A stretch of 22,518 nucleotides of DNA, taken from positions 1-22,518 of the IMG/VR virus record IMGVR_UViG_3300035698_024496; one strand, written 5' to 3'. Under the pieces are notes generated by a model. It did no database searches. It was not told where the DNA came from and saw only the letters and a program-made list of their open reading frames with translations. How positions within the stretch are numbered: the stretch's first letter is position 1; every line of letters begins with the position of its first letter. The stretch is from a virus. Made by a program: the position numbers and the translations under genes. Below, one piece after another: positions 7,804 through 14,896 of this stretch.

Positions 7804-9560
7804 GTAACAGCTCCACTTGCTATGACGACTCCGCTAGTTCCGAATGCTTCGTTAATTGCTTCTGCAATTTGAAGGCCTGTCTCTCGTCTATCAAAAACGT
7901 TGCCTTCTATGTTCACTGAAACCTGTGTCTGTCTTTGTTGTTGTTGGATGTCTTGGTCAGAAGTAACTAGCTGGCCCGCAGGAGAACCTAAACCTCCAGC
8001 ACCTCCGGAAGCAAGTCCGCCACCCGCTCCTGCAGCTCCGCCTCCACCGCCCGATCCGCCCAATGCAACCAGTGCACCTCCGGCAACTATCGCGGCTAAA
8101 CCTGCTACTACTGCAGCTGGACCTTGCAGACCAAACAGAAAAGGAACAGTAGAAAGACCAACCCCGATTGTGACTAGAGTTGTCCCAAACTGAATTAACA
8201 TCTGTCCTAGCGACGCTAGAATAGATTTTCCAAAAGCCGCGAATGCATTCTCTCCCTTAGCAAGAGCTCCTCCGAATGCGGAGAATGAAGCTGTGGTTGT
8301 AGCGACAAGCCCGGTCTTTAGATTAGTCGCCAAAGCTTTTGCACTAATGGTGATTTGAGTTGCTGTATCAAAAAAAGAGTCTTTAAAATTCTGAAAACTA
8401 ATTCCGTTTACAGCTGTAGCCGCCGCCTCCACTCCTGATAAATCAGGCGTAGGAAGAACAACAGGCTCAGCAGATTCAACTGATAGTTTAAATGCGTCAA
8501 TGAATGCCACGGCCGATTCTGTTCCTGCTAGGCTTAGCCTTTCGGGATTGAATGCAGAAAGCAGAGCACTCTGCATGTCAGCTGCAGCGGCTTTAAAGTT
8601 GCCGCTGAAAACATTTACAAGAGAGCTTGAAACAGCTCCGATAATAGCGCCTAGGTCTTTGAATAGAGTGAAAACAAAATTGACAACTGGACCAAGGATT
8701 TGTGTGAAGACTCGAGCTACATCAAGAGCTCCTAATATAATGCCCGAGAATATATCCCCTGTGTTTGCTTTCGCAATGCTGCCTGCAAGCTTAGAGAATT
8801 CCTGAGATATAAAGTTTATCGAAGCAACAACAGCGGGCGACTTAACTATAGTACTTCCGATTTGCCTTAAGAAATCACTGAAGTTATTTCCAAGCTGAGC
8901 GATCGCGCCTGCATAAGTTCTGATTTTGCCTTCAGCTGAACCGCCGAATCTTTGTAGAACAAAGTCCAAAGCCGCGCCTGCTTTTAATTGCTCTGCTGTT
9001 AGCGTTCTAATCGCGGGTAAACTTTCGCCGAGCTCTCCTGTGAGTCCTGCAAATGTTTTGCCTAAGTTTTTTAAAGCCCCATCCAACTGCATTCCAGTAG
9101 CAGCCGAAAGTTGTATTGCAGCTTTAGTTAACTGAATTGCTTCCTCATCAGTCCTCGCGAAGTTTCTCGCAAGGCCCGCCAAAGAAAGAACAGCCGTATC
9201 ACTTACTGTAGTTGTTTTCTGAATCTCGCTAGCCAAAGCCTCGAACCTTTGACTTGATTCCTGACTAAAGCTTCCTGCACTTATTAAAGATTGGTTCAGC
9301 CGATTCAATGCTACATCGTAATCACTAGCAGCGGTGATCACGGATCTTAAAGCCATGCCCGAAAGGATGGCTGCACCTGCAGCTAAAGCAGCTGCTCCGA
9401 TTCTTTTAAACGATCTTGTAACGCTTCCTTCAATGGTAGATCCAAGGTTAGTACTAACAGCCTTGCCAACTGAGGCAGTACTAGCTTTGATACCGTCAAG
9501 CTGAGCTTTAAGGTTTCCAACCTCGGCGCGGATCTGAATTATGATCTCATTATCTGCCAT
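7800..9560 (-). CDS. Tail tape-measure protein
   Basis: This 586-residue protein sets tail length and is threaded through the tail tube. Its N-terminus (ADNEIIIQIRAEVGNLKAQLDGIK) is a helical coiled-coil start typical of tape measures. A hydrophobic Ala/Gly-rich segment around residues 45-70, alternating helical and hydrophobic middle regions, a Gly/Ala-rich stretch near 500-530 and a QQQQRQTQVSVN tail complete the profile. The start overlaps the preceding stop as TAATG. At about 1.5 angstroms per residue it would predict a tail near 90 nm, ignoring processing. Position between the chaperone pair and the distal tail genes supports the call strongly. Confidence 0.88.
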   Translation of the reverse strand: MADNEIIIQIRAEVGNLKAQLDGIKASTASVGKAVSTNLGSTIEGSVTRSFKRIGAAALAAGAAILSGMALRSVITAASDYDVALNRLNQSLISAGSFSQESSQRFEALASEIQKTTTVSDTAVLSLAGLARNFARTDEEAIQLTKAAIQLSAATGMQLDGALKNLGKTFAGLTGELGESLPAIRTLTAEQLKAGAALDFVLQRFGGSAEGKIRTYAGAIAQLGNNFSDFLRQIGSTIVKSPAVVASINFISQEFSKLAGSIAKANTGDIFSGIILGALDVARVFTQILGPVVNFVFTLFKDLGAIIGAVSSSLVNVFSGNFKAAAADMQSALLSAFNPERLSLAGTESAVAFIDAFKLSVESAEPVVLPTPDLSGVEAAATAVNGISFQNFKDSFFDTATQITISAKALATNLKTGLVATTTASFSAFGGALAKGENAFAAFGKSILASLGQMLIQFGTTLVTIGVGLSTVPFLFGLQGPAAVVAGLAAIVAGGALVALGGSGGGGGAAGAGGGLASGGAGGLGSPAGQLVTSDQDIQQQQRQTQVSVNIEGNVFDRRETGLQIAEAINEAFGTSGVVIASGAVT

Positions 9561-9784
9561 TATATCTTTCCCATTTTAACCAAGTTAAAAAAGTCCTCAA
9601 CACTTACAGAAGATTTTCCGAAAGGATATGCAGATTTTTCAAGCTCTTTGTGTAACTTTCTTTGTTCGCTCTGCTTAAACTTGGGGAAACAAATCAAGTT
9701 CTTCAATACTAAAGCTTGCTGAGCCTCGATCACATCTATAGCAAGCCAGTATTGTTCTACCGTATCACTGGTCATCTCAAGCAT
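9560..9784 (-). CDS. Tail assembly chaperone, T-like (-1 frame) segment
   Basis: A separate ATG at 9784 would give 74 residues (MLEMTSDTVEQYW...), but the same frame is open further upstream to the A-run at 9848-9856. The in-frame extension reads LDPKYFKLAKLAYTYGFSHDE before the Met. This is the behaviour expected of the T part of a G/GT chaperone pair, which is made only as a fusion by ribosomal frameshifting. The stop overlaps the tape-measure start as TAATG. I see no good ribosome site for the ATG at 9784, which favours the fusion over independent translation. As in lambda, the fusion is expected to bind the tape measure during tail assembly. Confidence 0.7.
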   Translation of the reverse strand: MLEMTSDTVEQYWLAIDVIEAQQALVLKNLICFPKFKQSEQRKLHKELEKSAYPFGKSSVSVEDFFNLVKMGKI

Positions 9785-10107
9785 TTCGTCATGCGAGAAA
9801 CCATATGTGTATGCAAGCTTAGCTAGCTTAAAGTATTTAGGATCTAGTTTTTTTTTAAACCCGCTAAGACTTCACACAGAGAAAGAAATTGATCCGGAGG
9901 CATTTTCATTGAAGCTTCTTTTGGAAGTCCCATTGAATCGATCCAGTCCACCATGACTTGAATCGACTTGGTCTCATCTTTTTGAGCTTCAAGAACCAAC
10001 TCTTGTAGTTGCATAGATTGTCCAAGAGTTGGTTTAGCCACTTCGTAAAACTCGTCTTCTGAAAAAACTACTTTAACTTTTTCAGGTTGCTTGACTTTAA
10101 ATTCCAT
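9560..10107 (-). CDS. Tail assembly chaperone GT-type frameshift fusion
   Basis: This is the predicted long product: translation starts at ATG 10107, reads the 87-codon G-like gene to its A-run, slips -1 and continues in the T-like frame to the stop at 9560. The result is about 182 residues, with the T part contributing about 95 after the slip. Most tailed phages with long tails use such a fusion, in a fixed ratio to the short form, to coat the tape measure. The evidence is a slippery A-AAA-AAC placed directly before the zero-frame TAG, an open -1 frame from that point, and the location between tail tube and tape-measure genes. The frameshift itself is inferred. Confidence 0.65.
9844..9858 (-). 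promoter_or_regulatory. Programmed -1 frameshift site in the tail chaperone pair
   Basis: On the minus strand the G-like gene ends in codons TTA AAA AAA AAC TAG. The nine-A run (9848-9856) contains the heptamer A-AAA-AAC in zero frame, a classic -1 slippery sequence, with the stop codon directly after it. Slipping back one base reads AAA CTA GAT and enters the open T-like frame. I did not find an obvious strong stem downstream, which is common in phages that rely on the slippery run alone. Confidence 0.7.
9844..10107 (-). CDS. Tail assembly chaperone, G-like short form
   Basis: This 87-residue helical protein starts at ATG 10107, preceded by TAAGGAGATT, a strong ribosome site. It begins with a basic, Val/Lys-rich MEFKVKQPEKVKVVF and continues as an acidic helical domain with LCEVLAGLKKN at its end. 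Size and location, directly downstream of the tail tube gene and upstream of the tape measure, match the G-type chaperone. Its stop codon TAG (9844-9846) immediately follows the slippery A-run. The bulk of ribosomes are expected to stop here. The family assignment rests on position and the frameshift layout rather than on a sequence motif. Confidence 0.72.
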   Translation of the reverse strand: MEFKVKQPEKVKVVFSEDEFYEVAKPTLGQSMQLQELVLEAQKDETKSIQVMVDWIDSMGLPKEASMKMPPDQFLSLCEVLAGLKKN

Positions 10108-10119
10108 AATCTCCTTAAA

Positions 10120-10665
10120 TTAATCAGCTGCGAAATCTTGAGTGTGGTTTCCGTAAACAAACAATCGAACTGCATCTTGCTTAGTTGTGTCGGGGTAGCA
10201 TTTGAAAGTAACAGAAATAGTTTCAGGATTCTCTCCTGAGAAAGTAACAGAGTCAGGCATTGGATATGCTTTCCAGAAAGCCCAGTCTCTTGAGTAGTTA
10301 GCTCCAGCCAAAACAACTGGATGTAGAACTAGCTTAGCTGCTTGAGTTAAATTCTGAGTAAAGTCTTTTGTGCTGCCCCAACCAATAACAGCTGTGCCAG
10401 CAGCAGGAGTGTAGGCAGAACCGCCTGCAGCATTGCCGAATATTTTAGCGATTTGTGCTGAATCTGTTTCTTTTAAAGTCACAGTTATCTCAGCTGATTT
10501 TCCTGTGCGGATTCCGGCTAAGATATTTGATCCCTCTTGATGAGCAGTCACGTCGACCATTTGTTCGCCGACTGTTAAAGAAATGTCCCCATCTGAAAAT
10601 CCAAGAGCAGAACCGCTCCATGTAACTTCCATTGGTTCTACTTTGATATTTGTTATTGATCCCAT
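10120..10665 (-). CDS. Major tail tube protein
   Basis: This 181-residue, beta-rich protein starts at ATG 10665 after GGAGGG. It contains DISLTVGEQMVDVTAHQEG and SAEITVTLKETD near its N-terminus and a VTFSGENPETISVTFKCYPD segment near its C-terminus. These match the tail-tube fold: an early strand pair, then an E-x-x-I-x-V-x-F strand followed by a Pro-rich end. A major tail protein is expected exactly here, between the tail-completion gene and the chaperone pair. No sheath gene is adjacent, which supports a non-contractile tail. The strong ribosome site fits a high-copy structural protein. Confidence 0.8.
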   Translation of the reverse strand: MGSITNIKVEPMEVTWSGSALGFSDGDISLTVGEQMVDVTAHQEGSNILAGIRTGKSAEITVTLKETDSAQIAKIFGNAAGGSAYTPAAGTAVIGWGSTKDFTQNLTQAAKLVLHPVVLAGANYSRDWAFWKAYPMPDSVTFSGENPETISVTFKCYPDTTKQDAVRLFVYGNHTQDFAAD

Positions 10666-10677
10666 ATGTAAACCCTC

Positions 10678-11103
10678 CTATTGGCCTGGCGAAATAATCA
10701 CTAATACTGTGAATGTTAAAGACAAGATTACAGCATTGTCATTGGAATCTGCAAGTGGCTCTAGTTGCATAGAACTAAAAAGAACGTTTTTAAAACCTTG
10801 AGTGAGTCTATTGCTAGGAGCTAAGCAGCTCACCAATATCTCTTGATACGAACTCATAGCGGAATCAATGGCGTCTTGTGGGTTTCTATATCCCTTGAAG
10901 AATACACGAACAGAAACTTCCTGGTTAATGACTTGGTCTTGTTGGTTTAAACTAACGCCGCTTCCGGAGATAGTTTCTATATGATAGCTGCGATTCAAAA
11001 GAGTCGAAGGAATGTTCTGGAAGTTAAATCCGTCTTTCCATTCGACGTAGGCCAAAGCGTTTAGACGAGCTCTGAAGTAAGGCCTGATTTGAACCAGGCT
11101 CAT
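10678..11103 (-). CDS. Tail completion / tail terminator-like protein
   Basis: This 141-residue protein starts at ATG 11103, overlapping the connector stop (TAATG). It has an alpha/beta layout beginning MSLVQIRPYFRARLNAL and a C-terminal strand region ending LTFTVLVIISPGQ. The gene lies between the head-tail connector and the tail tube, where lambda gpU-type or HK97 tail-terminator proteins are found, and its length fits. No motif is decisive. It could alternatively be a neck or head-closure protein. Confidence 0.55.
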   Translation of the reverse strand: MSLVQIRPYFRARLNALAYVEWKDGFNFQNIPSTLLNRSYHIETISGSGVSLNQQDQVINQEVSVRVFFKGYRNPQDAIDSAMSSYQEILVSCLAPSNRLTQGFKNVLFSSMQLEPLADSNDNAVILSLTFTVLVIISPGQ

Positions 11104-11786
11104 TAGCGCCGCACCACAACTGCAAACTCTGTATCTATTCCCTCTCCGGTATCAACTAGCCCATCACCATTGATGTCGAGTCTGAGCAGTGCCGTCTTTT
11201 CCCATACAAGGCGTAGCGCGGAATACCGCACAGCCTTCGCATCAAAGATGTCGTCGATAGCATTGGAGTTGGATTCAAATATGATTTGAAGCGCCCACAT
11301 AGTAGCCCACTCTTGAACCTCTCTGATGTCCACGATAGCCGCCTTCGTATAAGGAACACCATTGATATCAGTGAACCCCTGTCTGCGTAGTTGATCTAAG
11401 ATTAGATGCTGAACTCGTCTGTGAATATTCAGAAATGAATTGCGTCCGTTCTCCACCCACTTAAGAATGTCACTTTCCTGAGAGCGCAATATGGCATCCG
11501 AAGAAAATAAGTTATCGCTTGCTGGAGTGATGACTTGAATCGTAGCAGTGATTTGAGCTGAAGCTGATGCAGCGGTAACGCGTGCGGTGACCGTAACAGT
11601 TCCCGCCTGCGTGAATTGCCAATCTAAATAACGGTCAACTGTAACGTCAATAAGGCCAGCGCCAGCATTCACTTCGACAAGACTTATTGCCGCCTCATCC
11701 TGAGTGACAAAAGACTTGAGTGCGGATAGCCGCGTGCGATCGCCGAGTTGAACTACGGCCTCTAATTCCAAGTTTGGAAAGATCAA
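11103..11786 (-). CDS. Head-tail connector / adaptor-like protein with calcium-loop motif
   Basis: This 227-residue protein starts at TTG 11786, just after AGGAGGG. The first 90 residues are beta-rich and Ig-like (TVTVTARVTAASASAQITATIQVI). The second half is helical (residues 95-190), as in gp6-type adaptors that dock on the portal. Residues 204-212 read D-I-N-G-D-G-L-V-D, a DxNxDGxxD loop of the EF-hand or dockerin kind, suggesting Ca2+ binding. The gene sits just after the terminator that follows the capsid genes. The adaptor role is inferred from position and helical content; the Ca2+ loop is seen in sequence. Confidence 0.55.
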   Translation of the reverse strand: MIFPNLELEAVVQLGDRTRLSALKSFVTQDEAAISLVEVNAGAGLIDVTVDRYLDWQFTQAGTVTVTARVTAASASAQITATIQVITPASDNLFSSDAILRSQESDILKWVENGRNSFLNIHRRVQHLILDQLRRQGFTDINGVPYTKAAIVDIREVQEWATMWALQIIFESNSNAIDDIFDAKAVRYSALRLVWEKTALLRLDINGDGLVDTGEGIDTEFAVVVRR

Positions 11787-11800
11787 TGAACCCTCCTGTT

Positions 11801-11834
11801 AAAAAGGGCCCGCAACAAAAAGCTGCGAGCCCTT
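11801..11834 (-). terminator. Intrinsic terminator after the capsid/decoration genes
   Basis: On the minus strand, arms 11834-11824 and 11814-11804 form an 11-bp stem (AAGGGCTCGCA with TGCGGGCCCTT, one G-T wobble) around a 9-nt loop. It is followed by TTTTT at 11805-11801. It lies 7 bp after the stop of the decoration-like gene and before the ribosome site of the connector gene. It would trim transcripts after the high-copy capsid genes, leaving read-through for the tail operon. Confidence 0.85.
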
Positions 11835-11840
11835 GCCCTA

Positions 11841-12233
11841 TTATGAATTTGGGTTAACGAAGTAAACGAGAAGCTTAAGCTTGCCCGCTGTCATAGCCGC
11901 CACTGCTATAGTTGCAATAACGTTATCGCCGGATGCAGCGATAAGAGCCGATGTAGTTGAAGATGTCTCCAACCCAGCGCCCAAATCTGCTACTGCAGTT
12001 GATGCAAGGTATGCCACTGCGGAAGTAGTATGACCAAGAGTTAAAGTTGCATCTCCACCGCTTGTGAAAGCAGTTTGGATTACAACTCCAAAGCCTGTGC
12101 GAACTGCTCCGATTGGAAGCCGAGCTTTGTTTGCTTTAGCAGAAAGATTGATGACGCCTACAGCGCCTCCATCTACTGCGAAATCGTATTCATATTCTGC
12201 AACTTGAATTGCGTCATTTTTAAAATAAGCCAT
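11841..12233 (-). CDS. Capsid decoration / head-fibre-like protein
   Basis: This 130-residue protein starts at ATG 12233 after GGAAGG and follows the major capsid gene by 12 bp. It is Ala/Thr/Gly-rich and beta-structured, with an INLSAKANKARLPIGAV segment, an AFTSGGDATLTLG strand pair and a TIAVAAMTAGKLKLLVYF end. This pattern is one I associate with small proteins encoded directly downstream of major capsid genes in many environmental phages. A head decoration or fibre role is inferred from position and from the terminator that groups it with the capsid gene. Confidence 0.65.
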   Translation of the reverse strand: MAYFKNDAIQVAEYEYDFAVDGGAVGVINLSAKANKARLPIGAVRTGFGVVIQTAFTSGGDATLTLGHTTSAVAYLASTAVADLGAGLETSSTTSALIAASGDNVIATIAVAAMTAGKLKLLVYFVNPNS

Positions 12234-12245
12234 CTAATTTCCTTC

Positions 12246-13088
12246 CTAGCTGATAGTGACAATACGCTTGTTGTATAACTGTTTGAATCCAACCAAAGTG
12301 TCCACGTTAACTCGAGCAGCACGCTTGCCGTCTACACCAAGGTCATAGACTGAAACAGCCAATCCTTGTTGAGCAGCCATCGTGAAGTATGAGCGATGGA
12401 ACAAGTAACTCACGTTACCAACTTCAGTCGTCATGTGCGGGCTGAATCCTAGAAGGCTCTGATTGATCTCACCGGAAGTGAGAGGAGATCCTGCAAGGAT
12501 AAAGTCACTGGAAGTAAAACCAGCAATGTTGAAAATGTCGTTAGTCTGAGCTGCTCCGAAGACTGCATGACGATCGCTCATAGGCACGTTCTGATTATCA
12601 AGAAGTTCTTTTGCTTCAAGAAGATCGGCGAGAGCCAGAGTAGAACCAGAATCATAAGCAATTTGATGATCGGGGCTAGATGCAGATGGAACAGACAAAG
12701 AGATAATCAAAGACTGAATCTTCTTCTGAATAGAATAGATCGCCAATTCTCTTAGCTTGTCCATAGCAGGTAGCGACTGAAGCTGAGCCTTGTTAGTCAC
12801 GATGAAATCTTTGTTGATGCGCTTATTGATTAGCAAAGATTGCTGAGCAACAGTGATTGCATCAGCGTCGGCGCGTGCGCCTTCAGCCAACTCGGTAGCG
12901 TCGCTGAACTCAGGGAAAGTAGAGATCTTGACTGTGTCGCCTAGATTCTGGATTTCGCCTTCATAGTCGCGACTGATAATTGAATTGAATGGAAGCTCCG
13001 CTAATAGAACGTCGTAGTAACGAGCGCTCCAAAGCTGAGGAACAATAACTGAAAGTTCCGAAGCTGTTGTGTGAATTTGATCTGCCAT
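12246..13088 (-). CDS. Major capsid protein
   Basis: This 280-residue protein starts at ATG 13088 after AAGAGGTG, a strong ribosome site. It opens with LSVIVPQLWSARYYDVLLAELPF and has NLGDTVKISTFPEF around residues 48-61. These patterns are typical of HK97-fold capsid proteins of the P22-coat / N4 gp56-like groups. An E-loop-like charged stretch (ELAEGARADADAITVAQQ) follows. It is preceded by a scaffold-like gene and followed by a decoration-like gene, the standard head-gene order. The fold assignment is from pattern recognition; a structure prediction would settle the subgroup. Confidence 0.85.
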   Translation of the reverse strand: MADQIHTTASELSVIVPQLWSARYYDVLLAELPFNSIISRDYEGEIQNLGDTVKISTFPEFSDATELAEGARADADAITVAQQSLLINKRINKDFIVTNKAQLQSLPAMDKLRELAIYSIQKKIQSLIISLSVPSASSPDHQIAYDSGSTLALADLLEAKELLDNQNVPMSDRHAVFGAAQTNDIFNIAGFTSSDFILAGSPLTSGEINQSLLGFSPHMTTEVGNVSYLFHRSYFTMAAQQGLAVSVYDLGVDGKRAARVNVDTLVGFKQLYNKRIVTIS

Positions 13089-13100
13089 TGATTACACCTC

Positions 13101-13724
13101 TTATTTTTGTTGTTGAAATTGTTTGTGGGCTTTTTCGTAAGCGGCGTAATCCCCGGTCTTTCGAGCCTCTAATGATAGTCTATTGACTTCAGAAGAAGTT
13201 ACAAGCCCTGTTGAATTATTTACACTAGGTAGGTTCCCATTGATACTAGTCTTTGATTGTCCGAACCAATGCGGTCGGCTCATCTTAAGAGATTCAATTG
13301 CGCCCTGAACTCCAAGCACATTGATGCGCCCGGTAGATGTGGTTTCGATTTCCACTTTGTCCAGGCCAACAAGCTCCAAATCGGCCAAAGCCTCGGGCCG
13401 GATGCCGGCCTTAAGCGCTTCTTCTTTCACTGCAGAGTATTTCTTTTCTTGAATGAAAGCTTTCTTGGTTTCGGTATCTCGTTGGCGCAAATCGTTTAAC
13501 TCGCCATCTTTGATTGTAACAAGTTCCTCCCAACGCTTTTGCTCACGTAAGGATTTCTCGAATTCCGCTTGTGTGCGGGTCCGCATCTCGCGGGCTTCGG
13601 ATTTGAACTTGTGCATTTCGGCTAGGACTTTGTCCAGCTCAGCTCTAGAAACCATCTCGGAAGGCGCTGCCTCTGGAGCAGTATCTATTGCTGGAACAAC
13701 TTCGGGTATAATTGGATCACTCAT
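13101..13724 (-). CDS. Capsid scaffolding-like protein
   Basis: This roughly 207-residue protein has an acidic, Pro/Ala-rich N-terminus, then a long charged coiled coil (about residues 25-105, rich in Glu, Lys and Arg), then a polar C-terminal part ending in KQFQQQK. That layout and the position directly before the major capsid gene are typical of phage scaffolding proteins, which template procapsid assembly and leave. I chose ATG 13724 because AAGGAG lies five bases upstream. ATG 13748 is possible but has no such site. No protease motif is visible. Confidence 0.75.
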   Translation of the reverse strand: MSDPIIPEVVPAIDTAPEAAPSEMVSRAELDKVLAEMHKFKSEAREMRTRTQAEFEKSLREQKRWEELVTIKDGELNDLRQRDTETKKAFIQEKKYSAVKEEALKAGIRPEALADLELVGLDKVEIETTSTGRINVLGVQGAIESLKMSRPHWFGQSKTSINGNLPSVNNSTGLVTSSEVNRLSLEARKTGDYAAYEKAHKQFQQQK

Positions 13725-13725
13725 G

Positions 13726-13778
13726 AAACTCCTTCTCGCTTCGGTCACCGACCTAGGCGCATAGCCACCGGCTATCGT
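13726..13778 (-). other. Hairpin-rich spacer upstream of the scaffold gene
   Basis: The short gap between the gp10-like gene and the scaffold gene contains two compact inverted repeats. One is ATAGCC-3 nt-GGCTAT around 13762-13776, partly overlapping the upstream stop. The other is TCGGT-1 nt-ACCGA around 13739-13750, just before the AAGGAG ribosome site. There is no U-run, so this is not a standard terminator. An effect on mRNA processing or translation of the scaffold is possible but unproven. Confidence 0.35.
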
Positions 13779-14224
13779 TTCAGGATATCAGAGAGAATCC
13801 TGGAGTAAAGGTCTCGGATCTTTCTTGTTATGGTCACCGAGAATTCGTCGCCCGAATCAGTCGGCATGAAGTGTCTACGAGGCACATGCTTTGTGCCGTC
13901 GTTATTCCAAACAGCCTTTTCGCCTTCAGGTCCTTTAATGCCAACAGTCACCGCTACTCCAGATGATGGATAGAACTTAAGAGCCGCGAGCATGGCGCCG
14001 GAAAGGTAGAGGTTCACGGGTCTCTTATTCTTCCTACCACCTGGATAGTTAGCCGGATTCTTATAAGCAACGAAGCGGCGAACACCACGAACAGGAGACA
14101 AGCCCGCTGCAATAGATTGCTTCATGTTCGCTATAATTAAAGCAGCAATCTTTTCTTTGTTCGCACGAGCAGTAAACGCTTTCTCAATGGTCTTAAGGGC
14201 AGTGAGTTTGAAGATCACAGCCAT
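13772..14224 (-). CDS. HK97 gp10 / virion-morphogenesis-like protein (second copy)
   Basis: This roughly 150-residue protein carries SPVRG, then NLYLSGAMLAALKFY, VGIKGPEGEKAVWNNDGT and HVPRRHFMPTDSGDEF. The S-G-x-M-L-x-A-L helix followed by a P-x-R-x-F-x-P segment is characteristic of gp10-like and Mu gpG-like neck or tail-completion proteins. I chose ATG 14224 since it overlaps the upstream stop by 10 bp. ATG 14260 would extend it into the neighbour. It closely parallels the preceding gene, suggesting duplication. A role in head-tail joining is inferred. Confidence 0.65.
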   Translation of the reverse strand: MAVIFKLTALKTIEKAFTARANKEKIAALIIANMKQSIAAGLSPVRGVRRFVAYKNPANYPGGRKNKRPVNLYLSGAMLAALKFYPSSGVAVTVGIKGPEGEKAVWNNDGTKHVPRRHFMPTDSGDEFSVTITRKIRDLYSRILSDILKR

Positions 14225-14835
14225 CTGATCAACCCCAATTGAGTGAGCTTCGAGAACCAAGCCGGAGATCTAAGAACCGCCAAACGAATCTCAATGCGAG
14301 ATTCCAAATTGAATGCACCACGAAGCACATCATATAGAGATGCAGATGATTCAACTGCCTCAAGCAGGTCTTCGGATTCCTCGGGATCAACTGCCGTTGC
14401 ATCGGCTATAATGCGAGCCACTTCTTTCTCGATCTCGGAAGTGAACCCCTCACCTTCGGCGGGTATGAACTGACGTGTAGGCAGCCTGGAATCACCACTG
14501 AGATTATTATGGCCGTCTGCTTTTTTTGCATCAGGTCCGAACACCCCGAACTCTATTCCATACCCGGTGATTCTATAGTCCAAAGCATCAAGCATATCGC
14601 CAGTGCTTTCCAGATTTGGAATGCCCGGCAGTCCGCTTTCTATTTTCTCTTTTCGATAGTCGCGACTCAGCTTAGGAAAGCTATCGCCTGTTATCGGACT
14701 GCGCTGGCTTGCTACCTTGATTAGAGCCTGCTCTAAAAGGTAATCGCCGACATCTTCTTTAGCCGAGGTCGGAATGTCTAAGATAATCTCAGCCGTTGTT
14801 CGTGTTGCCGTTGTGTTGGTTTTCTTGACTTCCAC
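14215..14835 (-). CDS. HK97 gp10 / virion-morphogenesis-like protein (first copy)
   Basis: This 206-residue protein starts at GTG 14835. It contains SPITGDSFPKLSRDYRKEK, NLESTGDMLDALDYR, EFGVFGPDAKKADGHNN and RLPTRQFIPAEGEGF, the same series of landmarks as the next gene. A C-terminal extension of about 70 residues is unique to this copy. The gene follows the portal after about 60 bp with no recognisable feature. The GTG start has only a weak, distant AAGGGA upstream. A neck or tail-completion role is inferred from the family pattern and position. Confidence 0.6.
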   Translation of the reverse strand: MEVKKTNTTATRTTAEIILDIPTSAKEDVGDYLLEQALIKVASQRSPITGDSFPKLSRDYRKEKIESGLPGIPNLESTGDMLDALDYRITGYGIEFGVFGPDAKKADGHNNLSGDSRLPTRQFIPAEGEGFTSEIEKEVARIIADATAVDPEESEDLLEAVESSASLYDVLRGAFNLESRIEIRLAVLRSPAWFSKLTQLGLIRWL

Positions 14836-14896
14836 TTATCTTGAATCCCTTCCCTGCCGTACCGAGTATAGCGACTGCTTCGACGTCCTCAACTAC

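Noticed and set aside
7900-8193. Pro/Ala-rich plus-strand frame opposite the tape measure
   Set aside because: It mirrors the Gly/Ala-rich minus-strand region of the tape-measure gene and shows no domain.
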